From contig NZ_PCOC01000001.1 of assembly GCF_002975205.1 (NCBI RefSeq), positions 2,718,001-2,782,000 of the forward strand: a DNA stretch of 64,000 bases, given 5' to 3'. The notes beneath the pieces were generated by a model. The model was not told the DNA's origin, did no database searches, and saw only the letters and a list, made by a program, of their open reading frames with translations. Position 1 is the stretch's first letter; each line of letters starts with the position of its first letter. The position numbers and the translations under genes were made by a program. This DNA comes from Ochrobactrum vermis. GTDB lineage: Bacteria > Pseudomonadota > Alphaproteobacteria > Rhizobiales > Rhizobiaceae. Positions 17,929 through 27,862 of the stretch are shown here, piece by piece.

Positions 17929-18395
17929 ACCGTGCCCCGTGGCAAAGTGCGCGCCAGATAGTCGGCAACGGGCTTACCCGCCATCGCCGTTTCCATCCAA
18001 GCACGCCGTTCAAAGTCTATGATTCCGAGTTCCCACACACAGGCCATCAGCAGCGGCTGTGCGGGCATGAATTCCACCTCGTCGCCGAGTTCCGACTGCC
18101 AGAGGATTTCCGTGGCGATGCCGCCTTCGAGCCACCAGTGCAGAAGCAGCCAGAGACCTTCCTCGCCCTGATGCAAAACGGCGAAACCAACCCCCAGATG
18201 CGGCAGGGTGACAAGCTTTTCAGCGGCGGTTTCGATCTGTCTGCGGGCGAGGCCGACGGCAGCTTCCACGACAGGATTGTCCGGATCGGCTTCGATAATG
18301 TTGAGTTTGATCGTCGCCGGGCCGCACGTCGTCAGGCCGTCGAACCATGCGGCGCGCGGCTTGTAGACGGAGATTTCGGCGACGTCATTACCCAT
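17925..18395 (-). CDS. Conserved-looking protein of unknown function inside the trp operon
   Basis: A 156-residue acidic protein that I do not recognise. The ATG at 18395 lies one base after the trpB stop, and its own stop overlaps the trpA start (ATGA). It is therefore locked by translation between the two tryptophan synthase subunits. I see no signal peptide and no clear catalytic motif. A tryptophan-rich stretch ([14 protein letters not shown]) sits mid-protein. An upstream in-frame start would overlap trpB and is unlikely. The position suggests a role tied to tryptophan synthesis or a protein-interaction partner, but this is inference. Confidence 0.75.
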   Translation of the reverse strand: MGNDVAEISVYKPRAAWFDGLTTCGPATIKLNIIEADPDNPVVEAAVGLARRQIETAAEKLVTLPHLGVGFAVLHQGEEGLWLLLHWWLEGGIATEILWQSELGDEVEFMPAQPLLMACVWELGIIDFERRAWMETAMAGKPVADYLARTLPRGTV

Positions 18396-18396
18396 A

Positions 18397-19635
<1,239 letters not shown>

Positions 19636-19643
19636 TCAGGCTG

Positions 19644-20300
19644 TCATACAGGGCATCGGCGCGCATCGGCGACAGCCCGGAAAAAATTCTCGATGAGACG
19701 CACATCCTTTTCGCCAGGCGCGCGCTCAACACCGGACGATATATCGATACCCGGCGCATGGGTCTTGTCCAGCGCCTCGGCGATATTGTCCGCATTCAAC
19801 CCACCGGAAAGCATGTAATCGATATCCGCGTCAAGCGCGGCCAGAAGTTCCCAGTCGAATGACACGCCGTTGCCGCCCGGAAGGTCAGATCCCTTCGGCG
19901 GCTTGGCATCGAACAGGAAACGGTCTGCTATGCCTTTATAGGCTGTAATCGCGGCAAGATCGCTGGCCTCGCGCACCGAAAAAGCCTTCATGACCGGCAG
20001 GCCATAACGCGCCTTGATAAAAGTCACGCGTTCCGGCGTCTCATCGCCGTGAAGCTGCAGAATATCGGGTTTCACCGTTTTCACGATATCATCCAGCGTT
20101 TCATCGTCTGCATCGACTGTAACGGCAACGACAAGCGCACGTCCCTTGACCGCATCGCGCAAGCCTGCTGCCGTCTGCGGGGGTATATGGCGCGGGCTTT
20201 TGGGAAAGAAGATGAAACCGATATGCGTCGCACCGCCGTCGAGGGCGGCGGCAACGGCGTCGGGGGTTTTAAGCCCGCATATTTTGATATCGAGAACCAT
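19644..20300 (-). CDS. trpF: Phosphoribosylanthranilate isomerase
   Basis: A 218-residue TIM-barrel enzyme of tryptophan synthesis, isomerising phosphoribosylanthranilate to CdRP. Motifs include KICGLKTPDA with the catalytic cysteine, LQLHGDE and LSGGLNADN. I chose ATG 20300 (MVLDIKICGLK) to match the family N-terminus; an ATG five codons earlier also exists. It is the first trp gene of the minus-strand run. Confidence 0.95.
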   Translation of the reverse strand: MVLDIKICGLKTPDAVAAALDGGATHIGFIFFPKSPRHIPPQTAAGLRDAVKGRALVVAVTVDADDETLDDIVKTVKPDILQLHGDETPERVTFIKARYGLPVMKAFSVREASDLAAITAYKGIADRFLFDAKPPKGSDLPGGNGVSFDWELLAALDADIDYMLSGGLNADNIAEALDKTHAPGIDISSGVERAPGEKDVRLIENFFRAVADARRCPV

Positions 20301-20355
20301 GGTTTTCCGTCGCATAAATCCGGGGGCTACTCAAGTTATTCCGTCCGTTGCCGAT

Positions 20356-20994
20356 CTATTCGGAGAGCGGATGGCCGTCAAAACCCTGTGCGATCAGAAA
20401 ATCATACGCCTCCATGACCTCAAGGGGAACCGCCTGTGCAATCTGATAGCCCTTTGCCGGATATTCAAGGATGCGTTGAAGGTCACCGGTCATTTCACTG
20501 ATAAGCATCTCGACCGGATGATCTGCCGTCGGCTGGCCCTCGAAGGATACGAGCGGCGCGGTGATGCTTGCGCGTGCTTCCGGCCATTGCCGCGCCACTG
20601 TCGCCAGAACGCGGCGCTGTGTCTGCGGTTTGGTCACAAGGATGGCGCTGATTGCGCCGGGGGCAAGCCGTTCGCGACTGAACCTTATGTTTTCGCCGAT
20701 ATTGGTGGCATTGGGTTCGATCGTGATCGCTTTTTCGGGCACGCCGCGCTTGATTGCGATTTCAGCAAAGGCCTCGGCCTCGCTCGATTGATAGAGCTTG
20801 TCCGTCCAGTGACCGCTTTTGCCGGTAAACACCAGCCAGGTCGCCATGCCGGACAGAAAGAGATCGGCTGCCCTCTCGGCAACGCGCGGATCGTAGCTGC
20901 CAAGCCCGATAATGACATCGGCGGTTTCCAGCGGATCATAGATGCAATGATAATCCCACAGCACCTTGGCGGCGGTCAGTATGGATGGGGTCAT
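20356..20994 (-). CDS. YdcF-like (DUF218) protein
   Basis: A 212-residue DUF218/YdcF-fold protein: an N-terminal VIIGLGSYDPRVAERAADLFLSG, then FTGKSGHW, SEAEAFAEIAIKRGVP, and NATNIGENIRFSRERL. These match the conserved blocks of the family, some members of which are SAM-binding. No transmembrane segment is evident. Its ATG overlaps the stop of the metallopeptidase gene upstream (ATGA), so the two form a pair. The biochemical role is unknown. Confidence 0.8.
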   Translation of the reverse strand: MTPSILTAAKVLWDYHCIYDPLETADVIIGLGSYDPRVAERAADLFLSGMATWLVFTGKSGHWTDKLYQSSEAEAFAEIAIKRGVPEKAITIEPNATNIGENIRFSRERLAPGAISAILVTKPQTQRRVLATVARQWPEARASITAPLVSFEGQPTADHPVEMLISEMTGDLQRILEYPAKGYQIAQAVPLEVMEAYDFLIAQGFDGHPLSE

Positions 20995-21755
20995 GTGAAG
21001 TCGATAGCCTGTAATGCGCTGCCATTGCGCTTCAGCCAAGCCTTACAACGTTCCGTGTCGGGACAAAGCTCATGGCAGAGTTTCCAGAATTGCGGCCCAT
21101 GATTCATCTCGATCAGATGCGCGACTTCATGCGCGACGAGATAGTTGATGACGGCCGGCGGTGCCATGCCGATGCGCCAGGAGAAGGAAAGGACGCCATC
21201 CGAGGTGCACGAGCCCCAGCGGCTCTTGGTGTCCTTGAAGCGGACGGCCTTGGCCTTGCGCCCGACGGTTGCCGTATGGCGTGCGACAAGCGCTTCAATA
21301 TCCCGCTTCACCTGCCCCTTGAGATAGTCGGCCAGACGGCGCGGCAAATGGCTGGGATCGCCATGAACGAGCAGCACATTTCCTTCAAGAAGGTCGACTG
21401 TGCCGCGTCCGGGCTGATGCATGATGAGGTGCGGCACACCGCGAACGGGAATTTTCACACCGGGGCGTACGCCCGGCTGATCGGGCAGTTTTGCGATACG
21501 GCTTTCGATCCAGCTTTCGTGGCGATTGAGGAAGCTAAGCACTTCGCGCTCGGGTAGTCCGGGCGGAACCGTGATGCGCAATCCCCTGCCACCTGCTTCG
21601 ATACGCAGGGTCAGTCGTTTGGCACGCGGGTTTTCGAACACACGCAATGGCAACTCGCGACCTGCCACCGCATGGATGCGTTCGCTCCGGACCGTCGCCG
21701 TATTGGCAGATGTCCTGTTGCCGCTGATTTGCCGAAGGAAGGATAAGCCCATCAC
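20991..21755 (-). CDS. YgjP-type M48-like metallopeptidase
   Basis: A 254-residue protein with the zinc signature VAHEVAHLIEMNHGPQFW (HExxH plus a downstream His) and the preceding family motif SRWGSCTSDGVLSFSWR. The same arrangement is seen in YgjP/SprT-like (WLM-related) putative peptidases. It has no clear signal peptide, so it is probably cytosolic. It overlaps the ydcF-like gene downstream. The substrate is unknown. Confidence 0.85.
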   Translation of the reverse strand: MMGLSFLRQISGNRTSANTATVRSERIHAVAGRELPLRVFENPRAKRLTLRIEAGGRGLRITVPPGLPEREVLSFLNRHESWIESRIAKLPDQPGVRPGVKIPVRGVPHLIMHQPGRGTVDLLEGNVLLVHGDPSHLPRRLADYLKGQVKRDIEALVARHTATVGRKAKAVRFKDTKSRWGSCTSDGVLSFSWRIGMAPPAVINYLVAHEVAHLIEMNHGPQFWKLCHELCPDTERCKAWLKRNGSALQAIDFT

Positions 21756-21803
21756 TTAAGAATAAGCGATTCGCGTGAAAAACCAGAAAAATTTGCTGTT
21801 TTG

Positions 21804-21834
21804 GCCAAAACGGCGCGGCCAAACCGCGCCGTTT
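21804..21834 (-). terminator. Terminator after the DUF2852 gene
   Basis: A perfect 11-bp stem (AAACGGCGCGG/CCGCGCCGTTT) with a five-base loop. On the minus strand it is followed by TTTTGG, and it lies 28 bases after the DUF2852 stop. Confidence 0.8.
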
Positions 21835-21861
21835 CGAGAGATTTCAGGGTGTTATACCCCA

Positions 21862-22308
21862 TCAAACATCGGTGATGTCGTTCTTGCTGCCTTTGGCTGG
21901 CGTCTTCTTCGCGCTGGCACGGCGTTCAGCCATGAAACGATCGAATTCTTCCTTGTCGCGGGCGCGGCGAAGTTCTGCGGCATAGGCCTCGAATTCGGCG
22001 CGCGCCTCTTCAAGCTTGCGGCGTTCTTCAGCCAGTCGTTCCAGCTCAGCACGACGCCAGTCGTCAAAAGCCTCGTTGCCGGTGGTGTTACCGAAGTTGA
22101 AGCTTTCGCCTTTGCGGCAGTTGCGGAACGAGCCAAACATGGAATCGGTCTTTTCGTTCACGCCGCGCTTGAACCCTTCGAGGCGATCACCCCAGAGGAT
22201 ATAGGCGAGCATGGCAAGGCCAAGCGGCCAGAACAGGAAAAAGCCGAGCACCATCAGCGCAATCGTGGCTGGCGTCCATGCCGGGCGGATCAATGCAGTA
22301 TTGGTCAT
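21862..22308 (-). CDS. DUF2852 membrane protein with coiled coil
   Basis: A 148-residue protein. Residues about 12-40 form a transmembrane hairpin or long helix (PATIALMVLGFFLFWPLGLAMLAYILWG). Residues about 90-130 are a highly charged coiled coil rich in Glu/Arg (AELERLAEERRKLEEARAE), and the tail is Lys-rich. This matches DUF2852 proteins of alphaproteobacteria. ATG 22308 is preceded by GGAG; an earlier in-frame ATG at 22365 has no ribosome-binding site. The function is unknown. Confidence 0.8.
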   Translation of the reverse strand: MTNTALIRPAWTPATIALMVLGFFLFWPLGLAMLAYILWGDRLEGFKRGVNEKTDSMFGSFRNCRKGESFNFGNTTGNEAFDDWRRAELERLAEERRKLEEARAEFEAYAAELRRARDKEEFDRFMAERRASAKKTPAKGSKNDITDV

Positions 22309-22502
22309 GGTCTGCTCCGTCGAAAAGCGCATGCCATTCAACCGTTCGACATCGTCCGGCAACATGCGCGAAACCAGGGCCTGCCAGCCCGCTCCATGCG
22401 GACATTTTCTTCTGGCGGCTTGACTTCGACGTGGTGAAAAGATTGCGGCTTTTCAAGAATGCAACCTGCGGATTCAGGCTGCGTTTCGCCTAACCAATGT
22501 GA

Positions 22503-23654
22503 TTAATTCGAAATTTTTTTGCGAAGATGCTCAAGAAAAGTGACGCATAGCCCGGCTATCAGCGCCCAGAAAGCGGAGCCAACCCCGAAAAATGCCATGC
22601 CGGAGGCCGTCACGGCAAAGGTTATCGTTGCAGCAAGACGTTCATGTTCGTCCTTCAGCGCCAGCGACATCGCATTGATGAACGGGCCTGTCAGGGCAAG
22701 CCCGGCAACAAGGGCGATGAGCGTTACCGGCAATACGGCAAAGATCGCGACCAGCGAAGCGCCGAAAAGGGCAAACACGACATAGATCGCTGCATAGACC
22801 GGTCCGGTAAGCCAGCGTTTGCTGTGGTCCGGATGTGCATCGGGATTGGTGCAGAGCGCTGCCGAGATTGCGGCAAGATTGGTGGTGGATGCCCCAAAAG
22901 GCGCTGTCAGCAAAGAAGCCAGGCCGGTCACGCGCAGGCAGGCGCTGGTTGGCGGTTCATAGCCCGAAGCGCGCAGCACGGCGAAGCCCGGCAGGTTCTG
23001 CGAGGCCATGGTCACCAGATAGAGCGGGATCGCAATGCCGATCATCGCACCCATGTGGAATTGCGGCCAGATGAGGGTAAGCGTCGAGATTTCTGGCGCG
23101 GGCAGGGCAGGTGAGCGCCCTGTGATCAATGCGAAGATCATGCCGGTCACCAGCACGGCAATGACGGCAAGCGACGGGTTGAACAGGCGGATGATGAAGA
23201 ACAGCGCCACCAGCGGCAGAACGAAAACCGGATCGCCGGGCACTGTTTTGGCCGCAGCGATGACGAAACTCAACAGCACACCTGCAAGCATGCCTGACGC
23301 GACCGAGGCGGGGATGCGGGAAACGAGTACCGACAATTGACGGATCAGTCCGGTGGCGACCAGTGCGAGTGCGGTCACGATGAACGCGCCAACCGCTTCC
23401 GGCATGGTGAAACCGGCACTGGCGCCGATCAGTGCCAGCCCCGGTGTGGACCAGGCTGCGATGATCGGCATCTTGTAGCGGATGCTGAGCCAGGCGGAAG
23501 AAGCGGCAATCGCAAGACAGATCGCCGTGACCCAGCTTGCGGTTTCGGCCTGTGTGGCGCCCAGCACCTGTGCTGCAGCAATGATGAGTGCCAGCGTGCC
23601 ACCGAAGCCGACAATGGCAGCAACCGCCGAGGAAGCGAAAACCGAAAACCGCAT
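22503..23654 (-). CDS. BenE-family benzoate/H+ symporter-like transporter
   Basis: A 383-residue inner-membrane protein with about 12 hydrophobic helices and the BenE-family segments TPGLALIGASAGF and FGASTTNLAAISAALCTNPDAHPD. The family imports benzoate in soil bacteria, but no benzoate catabolic genes are seen nearby. It follows the hydrolase gene by 12 bases, so the two probably share a transcript. Confidence 0.8.
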   Translation of the reverse strand: MRFSVFASSAVAAIVGFGGTLALIIAAAQVLGATQAETASWVTAICLAIAASSAWLSIRYKMPIIAAWSTPGLALIGASAGFTMPEAVGAFIVTALALVATGLIRQLSVLVSRIPASVASGMLAGVLLSFVIAAAKTVPGDPVFVLPLVALFFIIRLFNPSLAVIAVLVTGMIFALITGRSPALPAPEISTLTLIWPQFHMGAMIGIAIPLYLVTMASQNLPGFAVLRASGYEPPTSACLRVTGLASLLTAPFGASTTNLAAISAALCTNPDAHPDHSKRWLTGPVYAAIYVVFALFGASLVAIFAVLPVTLIALVAGLALTGPFINAMSLALKDEHERLAATITFAVTASGMAFFGVGSAFWALIAGLCVTFLEHLRKKISN

Positions 23655-23666
23655 GATGATGCCCCG

Positions 23667-24446
23667 TTATGCTGTTGCGGTAACGCGTTCGGCCAGACCG
23701 GAAACCGTGCGGATGAGAAGATCGAGGTCCTGCGGGCGCGAAAGCCGGTGGTCGCCATCGCGTACGAGCGTCAGGGTCACGTCATCGACAGGCAGGTGTT
23801 CCACCAGCGTCAGTGCGTGTTTGTAGGGAACGTCGGGGTCCTGCATGCCCTGCAGGATATGAACCGGACAGCCGGTCTCGATAATATTCTTGAGAACCAG
23901 ATTCTTCCGTCCGTCCTCGATCAGCGCACGCGTATAGATATAGGGATTGGGCGAATATTCGGAGGGTTCTTCGAAATAGCCCTTTTCCTGGAGATCTTGT
24001 TTCTGTGCTTCGGAAAGCGTGGGTTCCACGAGCACGGCGGTAAAATCGGGAGCCGGCGCGATCAGCACAATCCCGGCAGGCGACTTGCCTTCCTTCTTGA
24101 GCTCCTGCGCCATCCGCAGCGCGATCCAGCCGCCCATGGAGGAGCCGACAAGAATCTGCGGACCCTTGGTAAGTTTGCGGTAGACCGCAAGGCTTTCGTT
24201 CAGCCAGCGCGAGATGGTGCCCTGATTGAAATCGCCACCGGATTCGCCGTGGCCGGAATAATCGTGCCTGAGCGCACTGTGTCCGGTCTCAGCTGCCCAT
24301 TCGTCGAGAACGGCCGCCTTGGTGCCCAGCATGTCGGAACGATAGCCGCCGAGCCAGACCACGCCTGGAGATTTGCTTCCGGCTCTGTAACGCAGGGCGA
24401 TGTTCACTCCGTCCACGTCGATGAATTCCAGCCCCGCAGCGCTCAT
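23667..24446 (-). CDS. Alpha/beta hydrolase
   Basis: A 259-residue alpha/beta-hydrolase-fold protein. The nucleophile elbow is GSSMGG, the acid is probably in QDPDVPYKHA, and the catalytic His is in RDGDHRLSRPQDL. The oxyanion region is VVWLGGYRSDM. It resembles the palmitoyl-thioesterase ABHD10-like/peptidase S9-like group. ATG 24446 is preceded by GAGGAG. It is the first gene of a pair with the BenE-like transporter. The substrate is unknown. Confidence 0.82.
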   Translation of the reverse strand: MSAAGLEFIDVDGVNIALRYRAGSKSPGVVWLGGYRSDMLGTKAAVLDEWAAETGHSALRHDYSGHGESGGDFNQGTISRWLNESLAVYRKLTKGPQILVGSSMGGWIALRMAQELKKEGKSPAGIVLIAPAPDFTAVLVEPTLSEAQKQDLQEKGYFEEPSEYSPNPYIYTRALIEDGRKNLVLKNIIETGCPVHILQGMQDPDVPYKHALTLVEHLPVDDVTLTLVRDGDHRLSRPQDLDLLIRTVSGLAERVTATA

Positions 24447-24745
24447 TTCAAATCTCCTCATTTTCCGGGAGTGTTTTGGCATGTTCGTAATTGAGTGAAA
24501 ACCCGCCATCTGGTGCGAGGCCCTTGAAATGACGGCAAATGTGACCGATATGCCGCTTGTCTCCCGCGAAATGACGCCAAAAAGAACGTTTATCACGCGG
24601 GGGTGATTTTTCCTGTCAAAGATGCTATTGACTTCGCCGCCTGCTTGACGACATTTCCGCGATCAACTGCGGTTTGATCGAGGATATGCCGTCTGGCAGC
24701 AAGTATCCGACCGCATGAGACGTAACAATTCAGGAGATAACGACC

Positions 24746-25282
24746 ATTCGCCGACCCTTCAGAGCGACGCCGGTTCAGAAAGATGGACCGCGCTCCAACC
24801 GTGATATCCGGGTTCCCCGGGTTCAGCTTATCGATGCCGAAGGCCAGAACCACGGCGATGTTTCCATTCAGGAAGCTATCGCCATGGCAGAGGAAGCGGG
24901 CCTCGATCTCGTTGAGATCGTGCCGAACGCGGAGCCTCCGGTTTGCAAGATCGTCGACCTCGGCAAGCTGAAGTATCAGAATCAGAAAAAGGCCGCCGAA
25001 GCACGCAAGAAGCAGAAAACGGTTGAAATCAAAGAGATCAAGATGCGACCGAACATCGACACCCATGATTATGAGGTGAAGATGAAGGCTGCTCTGCGTT
25101 TCTTTGAGGAAGGCGACAAGGTCAAGGTTACCTTGCGTTTCCGTGGACGCGAAATGGCGCATCAGGAACTTGGCATGAAGCTTTTGCAGCGTGTCAAGGA
25201 AGACACTGTTGAAATTGCCAAGGTCGAGTCCGAGCCGAAGCTTGAAGGCCGTCAGATGATGATGGTTCTCGCTCCGCGCTGA
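24746..25282 (+). CDS. infC: Translation initiation factor IF-3, AUU start codon
   Basis: A 178-residue IF-3 that binds the 30S subunit, enforces start-codon and initiator-tRNA fidelity and prevents 70S association. Motifs include [35 protein letters not shown] and [11 protein letters not shown]. No ATG, GTG or TTG lies in frame near the N-terminus. AGGAG at 24732-24736 points to ATT 24746 (IRRPFRATP). Rare start codons let IF-3 repress its own synthesis in E. coli, so the same autoregulation is likely here. The 299-base upstream gap holds TTGACT at 24628 as a possible -35 but no good -10. A terminator follows. Confidence 0.95.
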   Translation: MRRPFRATPVQKDGPRSNRDIRVPRVQLIDAEGQNHGDVSIQEAIAMAEEAGLDLVEIVPNAEPPVCKIVDLGKLKYQNQKKAAEARKKQKTVEIKEIKMRPNIDTHDYEVKMKAALRFFEEGDKVKVTLRFRGREMAHQELGMKLLQRVKEDTVEIAKVESEPKLEGRQMMMVLAPR

Positions 25283-25301
25283 ACATTTCGAAATGCCTTG
25301 G

Positions 25302-25328
25302 AAAAGCCGCCTTCGGGCGGCTTTTCAT
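25302..25328 (+). terminator. Terminator after infC
   Basis: A perfect 10-bp stem (AAAAGCCGCC/GGCGGCTTTT) with a TTCG tetraloop, followed by CATTT. It separates infC from rpmI-rplT, unlike the contiguous E. coli operon. Confidence 0.88.
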
Positions 25329-25361
25329 TTGTCCTGACAAATATGGGATCATGAAACTGCA

Positions 25362-25976
25362 ATGAAGACTTTGGGCGAACTGGGTAAATATCAGCAGCGT
25401 CGGCGTCTTGCGATCGGTGCCGTTATAGTGCTTCTGGTCGTGGCGCTGCTTTTCGTGAGCTCGCAATCGACCGGGCATTTTCATGAGTATATCGAGGCGT
25501 TCGGGCTTAGCCTGATCGTTGCGGCCATTATCGGGCGCATGTGGTGCACGCTTTATATCGGCGGCCGCAAGAGCGCGGAAATCGTCCAGAGCGGGCCGTA
25601 TTCGGTTACGCGCAATCCGCTCTATGTCTTCAGCAGCATCGGTGCGATGGGTATCGGCGCGCAGACCGGCAGCATCATCATTGCTGCAGCATTCGGCGTG
25701 CTTTGCTACCTCGCTTTCTCGGTTGTCATCCGGACGGAAGAGAAATTCCTCAAGCAGAATTTCGGCCAGCCTTATGAAGCCTATTGCGCGAGTGTGCCGC
25801 GTTTCTTCCCGAAGTTTTCGCTGTTTCGCGACGACAAGGAGCTGATCGTCCGGCCTGACCGGATCTACCGCACCTTTACGGACGGTCTGGTGTTCTTCGT
25901 CGCCTATCCTTTCTTTGAGTTCGTGGAATATTTGCAGGACATTCATGCCCTGCCAGTGCTTCTGCGACTTTATTGA
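25362..25976 (+). CDS. Isoprenylcysteine carboxyl methyltransferase-family membrane protein
   Basis: A 204-residue membrane protein with hydrophobic segments near residues 15-35, 45-62 and 90-115. It has the ICMT/PEMT-family motif GPYSVTRNPLYV and the downstream RTEEKFLKQNFGQPYEAYC, which bind S-adenosylmethionine and the lipid substrate. Bacterial members methylate small lipophilic or lipid substrates; the target here is unknown. ATG 25362 follows the infC terminator by about 35 bases. Confidence 0.82.
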   Translation: MKTLGELGKYQQRRRLAIGAVIVLLVVALLFVSSQSTGHFHEYIEAFGLSLIVAAIIGRMWCTLYIGGRKSAEIVQSGPYSVTRNPLYVFSSIGAMGIGAQTGSIIIAAAFGVLCYLAFSVVIRTEEKFLKQNFGQPYEAYCASVPRFFPKFSLFRDDKELIVRPDRIYRTFTDGLVFFVAYPFFEFVEYLQDIHALPVLLRLY

Positions 25977-26047
25977 GGTTCAGGCTGCGATTCAGCCCAA
26001 TTCGGGCATTGCGTTTTGCGGTCTTTAAGCCTATAAGGCCGCGTTCG

Positions 26048-26077
26048 AACCGCCCGGCAGGGCATGCCGTGGCGGTT
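26048..26077 (+). promoter_or_regulatory. Strong hairpin in the rpmI-rplT leader
   Basis: AACCGCC pairs with GGCGGTT, continued by CGGCA with TGCCG. The stem has 12 bp with a one-base bulge and a five-base loop, 130 bases upstream of rpmI. It could end transcription of the methyltransferase gene or take part in leader regulation. A good U-run is lacking. Confidence 0.45.
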
Positions 26078-26122
26078 TCGTATGCTTTTCAGGCTCGGTC
26101 TGCCTGAAAGTAAAAACACTGT

Positions 26123-26195
26123 TCCTGTGTGACGCAGGCACGAGCGCCCTTAAAGCAAGAGGCGTGGAGTGCCGCAGGCACGACGGGGACTAAAC
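26123..26195 (+). repeat. Hairpin repeat units upstream of rpmI (one clear, one degenerate)
   Basis: The unit at about 26155-26195 reads AAGAGGCGTGGA, then GTGCC-GCA-GGCAC, then GACGGGGACTAAAC. A degenerate copy 40 bases upstream shares GCAGGCACGA (26134-26143 against 26174-26183). The same unit occurs three times upstream of pheS. The core is a 5-bp hairpin with a GCA loop, ending about 15 bases before the rpmI ribosome-binding site. Confidence 0.7.
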
Positions 26196-26209
26196 AAAGG
26201 AGTAGCAAA

Positions 26210-26410
26210 ATGCCCAAGATGAAGACCAAATCGGCCGCCAAGAAGCGGTTCAAAATCACTGGCACTGGCAAAGTTGTAGCCGCGGCTGCAGGCAAGCGTC
26301 ATGGCATGATCAAGCGCTCGAACAAGTTCATTCGCGATGCACGCGGCACCATGGTGCTCTCGGAAGCAGACGCGAAGATCGTAAAACAGTTCCTGCCTAA
26401 CGGCCTCTAA
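26210..26410 (+). CDS. rpmI: 50S ribosomal protein L35
   Basis: A 66-residue basic ribosomal protein with the family N-terminus [14 protein letters not shown] and [21 protein letters not shown] 26210 is preceded by AAAGGAG at 26197-26203. It forms a bicistron with rplT 27 bases downstream. Its leader contains the hairpin repeat. Confidence 0.97.
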   Translation: MPKMKTKSAAKKRFKITGTGKVVAAAAGKRHGMIKRSNKFIRDARGTMVLSEADAKIVKQFLPNGL

Positions 26411-26437
26411 GCCGCTGTCCTTTAAGGAGATCATACT

Positions 26438-26842
26438 ATGGCACGCGTAAAACGCGGCGTTACTTCACACGCCAAGCACAAAAAAGTTCTCGATCAGGCT
26501 GCCGGTTTCCGCGGTCGTCGCAAGAACACCATCCGCACCGCTAAGGCTGCAGTTGACCGTTCGAAGCAGTATGCTTACCGCGACCGTAAGAATCGCAAGC
26601 GTACGTTCCGCGCTCTCTGGATCCAGCGCATCAATGCTGCTGTCCGCGAACAGGGCCTGACCTATGGCCGTTTCATCGACGGTCTGGCAAAGGCTGGCAT
26701 CGAGATCGACCGCAAGGTTCTGTCCGACATCGCAATCCACGAACCGGATGCATTCGGTGCGCTGGTTGCATCGGCAAAGAAGGCTCTTGAGTATCTCAAG
26801 AACACCGAAACGCCGAACGCTTTTGAAGGCGCTGTCCGCTAA
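26438..26842 (+). CDS. rplT: 50S ribosomal protein L20
   Basis: A 134-residue ribosomal protein that binds 23S rRNA early in assembly. The family motifs [35 protein letters not shown] and LWIQRINAA are present. In E. coli and Bacillus, L20 represses its own operon through leader RNA structures. A terminator follows. Confidence 0.97.
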   Translation: MARVKRGVTSHAKHKKVLDQAAGFRGRRKNTIRTAKAAVDRSKQYAYRDRKNRKRTFRALWIQRINAAVREQGLTYGRFIDGLAKAGIEIDRKVLSDIAIHEPDAFGALVASAKKALEYLKNTETPNAFEGAVR

Positions 26843-26876
26843 GCCAGCCCTTCCCAAGTGACATTTTGAATTTGGG

Positions 26877-26915
26877 AAACCCGCGCTGGCTCGGCTGGCG
26901 CGGGTTTTCCTTTTT
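26877..26915 (+). terminator. Terminator after rplT
   Basis: AAACCCGCGC pairs with GCGCGGGTTT around an 11-base loop, followed by TCCTTTTT. Confidence 0.88.
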
Positions 26916-26928
26916 CGGGCGTTCAGAA

Positions 26929-26970
26929 CGCATCCCGAAAAGTGTGAAACGGTTGTTGGAACAAGATGCG
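26929..26970. repeat. Short palindromic intergenic repeat of the Rhizobiales type
   Basis: A 42-base element bounded by CGCATC and GATGCG, with the internal text CCCGAAAAGTGTGAAACGG. Elements with this text are, to my knowledge, scattered in many Rhizobiales genomes. A diverged relative lies at about 63270-63310. Confidence 0.55.
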
Positions 26971-26993
26971 AAAAGCAAAGGCATAGACCGGAG

Positions 26994-27830
26994 ATGAAGG
27001 ATGAGCCGGGCAAGCTGAGACTGGACGTGGATGATCTCCGCAGCCTGCTGGTTTTGCTTGTTCAGAGCCAGGGCAAGCGTGTTTCCAGCGCTGTGATTGG
27101 CGGTCATCGCGTCTGGATCAAGCGCTACGATGCCGAAAGGCGTCCGCTTGCGAAGCGTCTGCACAGCCTGATTTCGCCACTTCTTCTCTATCCGTTCCTG
27201 CGCAGCCCGAAAGATGTTGGGGAAGTAGGCATGGCCGACCGTGAAGAGCGCAAGATGAGCGCTTTTCTAGAGGCCGGCTTTCAGGTGCCCGGAATTGTCT
27301 ACCGCCAAGGGGCGGTGATGGTCCTGAGCGATGTCGCGCCGATCATCCAGGATCGGCTCGACCATTTGCGTCGAAATGATCCGCAAGGCCATGACGCGCT
27401 TCTCGTCCGTTGTGCCCATGCTTTGGGTGAGGCCCATGCCGCAGGACTGTGCCACGGGCGTCCGCATCCGCGTGATTTTTTCGAGAAGAATGGTGTTGCC
27501 GGTTTTCTGGATTTCGAGGAAGAACCGGAAACCATCATGCCGCTGGCCGCCGCACAGGCGCGCGACGTGTGGCTTCTGTTTTTCCAAATCACCGCGCAGG
27601 CGCGTCTTGCGGGGACGCCGCAAAGGGCATTTGCAACCTATCGCGCGGCGGCACCGTCTGCTGTGATCCCGGAACTGAAGAAAATCGTCGGGTTTTTCCG
27701 ATTTACCATCGCGCCGCTGAGGCTGTTCCGCCGGATATTTCTAGGCGGTGATGGAAGACGGCTTTTGCAGGCGATGGAATTTTTTGACGCCAATCTTGAT
27801 GCGTCTTACCAATCAGGCCAAAGAGAGTGA
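26994..27830 (+). CDS. Kinase-fold protein (lipopolysaccharide-kinase-like), function unknown
   Basis: A 278-residue protein with features of the LPS/Ser-Thr kinase-like fold: VWIKRYDAERRP (possible ATP-lysine), a helical region, then the catalytic-loop-like HGRPHPRDFF and the metal-binding LDFEEEP. It resembles WaaP/Kdo-kinase-type proteins of rhizobia, but the HRD-type motif is atypical. A C-terminal amphipathic or basic helix (FRFTIAPLRLFRRIFLGG) may touch the membrane. ATG 26994 lies directly after GGAG with almost no spacing, so the start is uncertain. The repeat array and pheS follow. Confidence 0.6.
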   Translation: MKDEPGKLRLDVDDLRSLLVLLVQSQGKRVSSAVIGGHRVWIKRYDAERRPLAKRLHSLISPLLLYPFLRSPKDVGEVGMADREERKMSAFLEAGFQVPGIVYRQGAVMVLSDVAPIIQDRLDHLRRNDPQGHDALLVRCAHALGEAHAAGLCHGRPHPRDFFEKNGVAGFLDFEEEPETIMPLAAAQARDVWLLFFQITAQARLAGTPQRAFATYRAAAPSAVIPELKKIVGFFRFTIAPLRLFRRIFLGGDGRRLLQAMEFFDANLDASYQSGQRE

Positions 27831-27862
27831 CGACAACGCTTCTTTGGCTTCGGAGCAAAATA

